Shown here: positions 62,974 to 64,000 of the stretch, one piece after another
How the letters are laid out: each line of letters opens with the position of its first letter
Position numbering within the stretch: position 1 is the stretch's first letter
Source: Mugil cephalus
Taxonomy: Eukaryota > Chordata > Actinopteri > Mugiliformes > Mugilidae
Reading direction: 5' to 3'
DNA length: 64,000 nucleotides
Assembly (NCBI RefSeq): GCF_022458985.1
Contig: NC_061788.1
Span: 2,129,826 to 2,193,825, forward strand
Position numbers and translations under genes: made by a program
Notes under the pieces: model-generated
What the model saw: only the letters and a program-made list of their open reading frames with translations
What the model was told of the DNA's origin: nothing
The model's database searches: none

Positions 62974-64000
62974 TTTGTAGAAATTTAGATTAAGTGAATT
63001 TCAGTTGAGGGGCACACCTCAACCACTCCCCTTAATTAAACTTGCTTGTATCCAGGTAACTCAGGTGTTTCACCCCACCCTCCTCATCCATTCATCCTCC
63101 TACACACCTCATCTTCCACCCACTTTCCCAGAGACAACATCGAGGCTCCAGACATCTAACTCAGGGCTCATCGTACTCACCCATGCCTCCACATCCTGAG
63201 GCGGGTCAACCTCATCGATGACCTTCACTTTCCTCCACAAAATGTTGCTCTTGCCGTAGCTTCTGATTTTCTGGCGGGTCTTCAGAGCGAAGACGAGCAT
63301 GATGATGAGAGCGGCGGTGACCAGGAAGCCGAACACCACGGCGATGGCCTGGAGTCAGAGAGACGGACCACAGGGTTACACACACCGAGCAAATAAAACA
63401 ACCGGAGGTGAGATCATAAATCTGGTTTAAAAATCAAATCTGTTCACCTCTTGAGGCTCCACCACGCAGTAGTGGTAAAGGTACTGGTTGACGAAGGTTC
63501 CTGAGATTTGAGGCTGCTGAAACTGAGCGCACAGGCCCCTAATCTGGTTACCATAGACGGACCCGGAGGACTGAGCCGTGGGGTTCACCGCCATCAGGTA
63601 CACGATGGAGGCTATTAGCATTAGCAGTGCTAGGAAGGCGCATATGATCACCACGGCTAGGTAGAACTTCCTGCTCTCCGATAGGCTCTGATGGGACACG
63701 ATGATGATGAAGACGGCCAGGGCGAAGATGAAGACGATGGCCGCCATGGCGATCATGAACCCTTTGCCTGATCGTGGGTCGTTGTAGTTCCCTCCCAGCG
63801 AGCCGTAGCCGTAGCCGTTTCCGGCTCCATAGGCGCCCCCACCGAAGCTGTTGTACGAGGGGTTGTAGCCACCGCTATAGGATCCGCCATAGCCTCCGCC
63901 GACTCCCCCGATTCCCCCAAAGCCGGACAGGGCTCCCTGAGAGTCCCAAGCCAGCGTGGAGGCGACGCAGGCAAAGATGCCCACGCACATGACGATGACG
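57865..64000 (-). CDS. ocln: Occludin, partial (N-terminal part beyond window)
   Basis: Four-pass MARVEL protein of tight junctions. Exons in transcript order: 63448 to the right edge, 63181-63348, 60347-60474, 59361-59543, 58518-58689, 58286-58327, 57865-57963 (stop 57865-57867). The first visible exon covers the end of TM1, the Gly/Tyr-rich first extracellular loop, TM2, TM3 and the second loop with its two Cys (RGLCAQF and YHYCVV) after [13 protein letters not shown]. Exon 63181-63348 holds TM4 and SYGKSNILW. The cytoplasmic tail follows ([21 protein letters not shown]), then the occludin/ELL coiled-coil domain, from [19 protein letters not shown] to [11 protein letters not shown]. Each junction keeps phase. 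It matches occludin rather than tricellulin in loop 1 and in the tail. Amino-terminal residues and the start codon lie to the right of the window. Confidence 0.95.
58920..58950. repeat. (GCTAG)n short tandem repeat
   Basis: Five to six GGCTA units in the ocln intron between exons 58518-58689 and 59361-59543. Confidence 0.85.
60475..63180 (-). other. ocln intron (2.7 kb), no exon seen
   Basis: AT-rich, with TAGC-containing stretches (about 62270-62370 and 62515-62580) and a long (TA)n at about 62908-62975. The short open frames around 60980-61670 have no recognisable domains. Confidence 0.7.

Overview
The window is ordinary vertebrate nuclear DNA: split genes with GT-AG introns, large introns, many microsatellites and decayed DNA transposons. 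The repeat types (hAT- and Tc1-like remnants, short palindromic elements, TAGC-rich minisatellites) and the protein sequences point to a teleost fish. No prokaryotic or viral gene organisation is present. All gene calls come from reading translated exons against remembered family sequences; no search was run.

Layout, left to right. (1) 722-2175, plus: three exons of a UBE2L3-type ubiquitin-conjugating enzyme; its short first coding exon was not found. (2) 4383-9667, minus: a complete mitochondrial creatine kinase (ckmt2 type) that carries two alternative copies of one 86-nt exon. (3) 16198-43312, minus: a complete RASGRF2 Ras/Rac exchange factor, 28 recognisable coding exons, with a 93-nt optional-looking exon and a possible 30-nt microexon. 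(4) 54513-56120, plus: an ankrd34b ankyrin-repeat protein with its whole coding region in one exon. (5) 57865 to the right edge, minus: occludin (ocln), lacking only its N-terminal exon(s), which lie beyond the window. ankrd34b and ocln converge, with poly(A) signals about 70 bp apart.

The ckmt2-rasgrf2-ankrd34b block matches the order I recall on human chromosome 5q14 (ANKRD34B, DHFR, MSH3, RASGRF2, CKMT2); no DHFR or MSH3 exon was recognised here. ube2l3 and ocln as flanking genes differ from the human arrangement. The genes are not a pathway: they cover ubiquitin transfer, muscle energy buffering, Ras/Rac signalling, a neuronal-type ankyrin protein and tight junctions.

Most of the rest is intron and repeat. 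A TAGC-rich minisatellite family with 28/29-bp and 36-bp units forms seven clusters between 12.7 and 47.2 kb. There are also a 31-bp purine minisatellite (3.2 kb), (CA)n, (GATA)n, (TA)n and G-run tracts, two related hAT-like elements (6.0 and 41.4 kb), a Tc1-like relic (31.7 kb), a second hAT-like element with a duplicated tail (50.8 kb), and several fold-back elements.

The strongest novel observation is the ckmt2 exon pair at 5847-5932 and 6898-6983. Both copies are open and spliceable, they differ mostly at silent sites, and their length means exactly one of them must be used to keep the reading frame.
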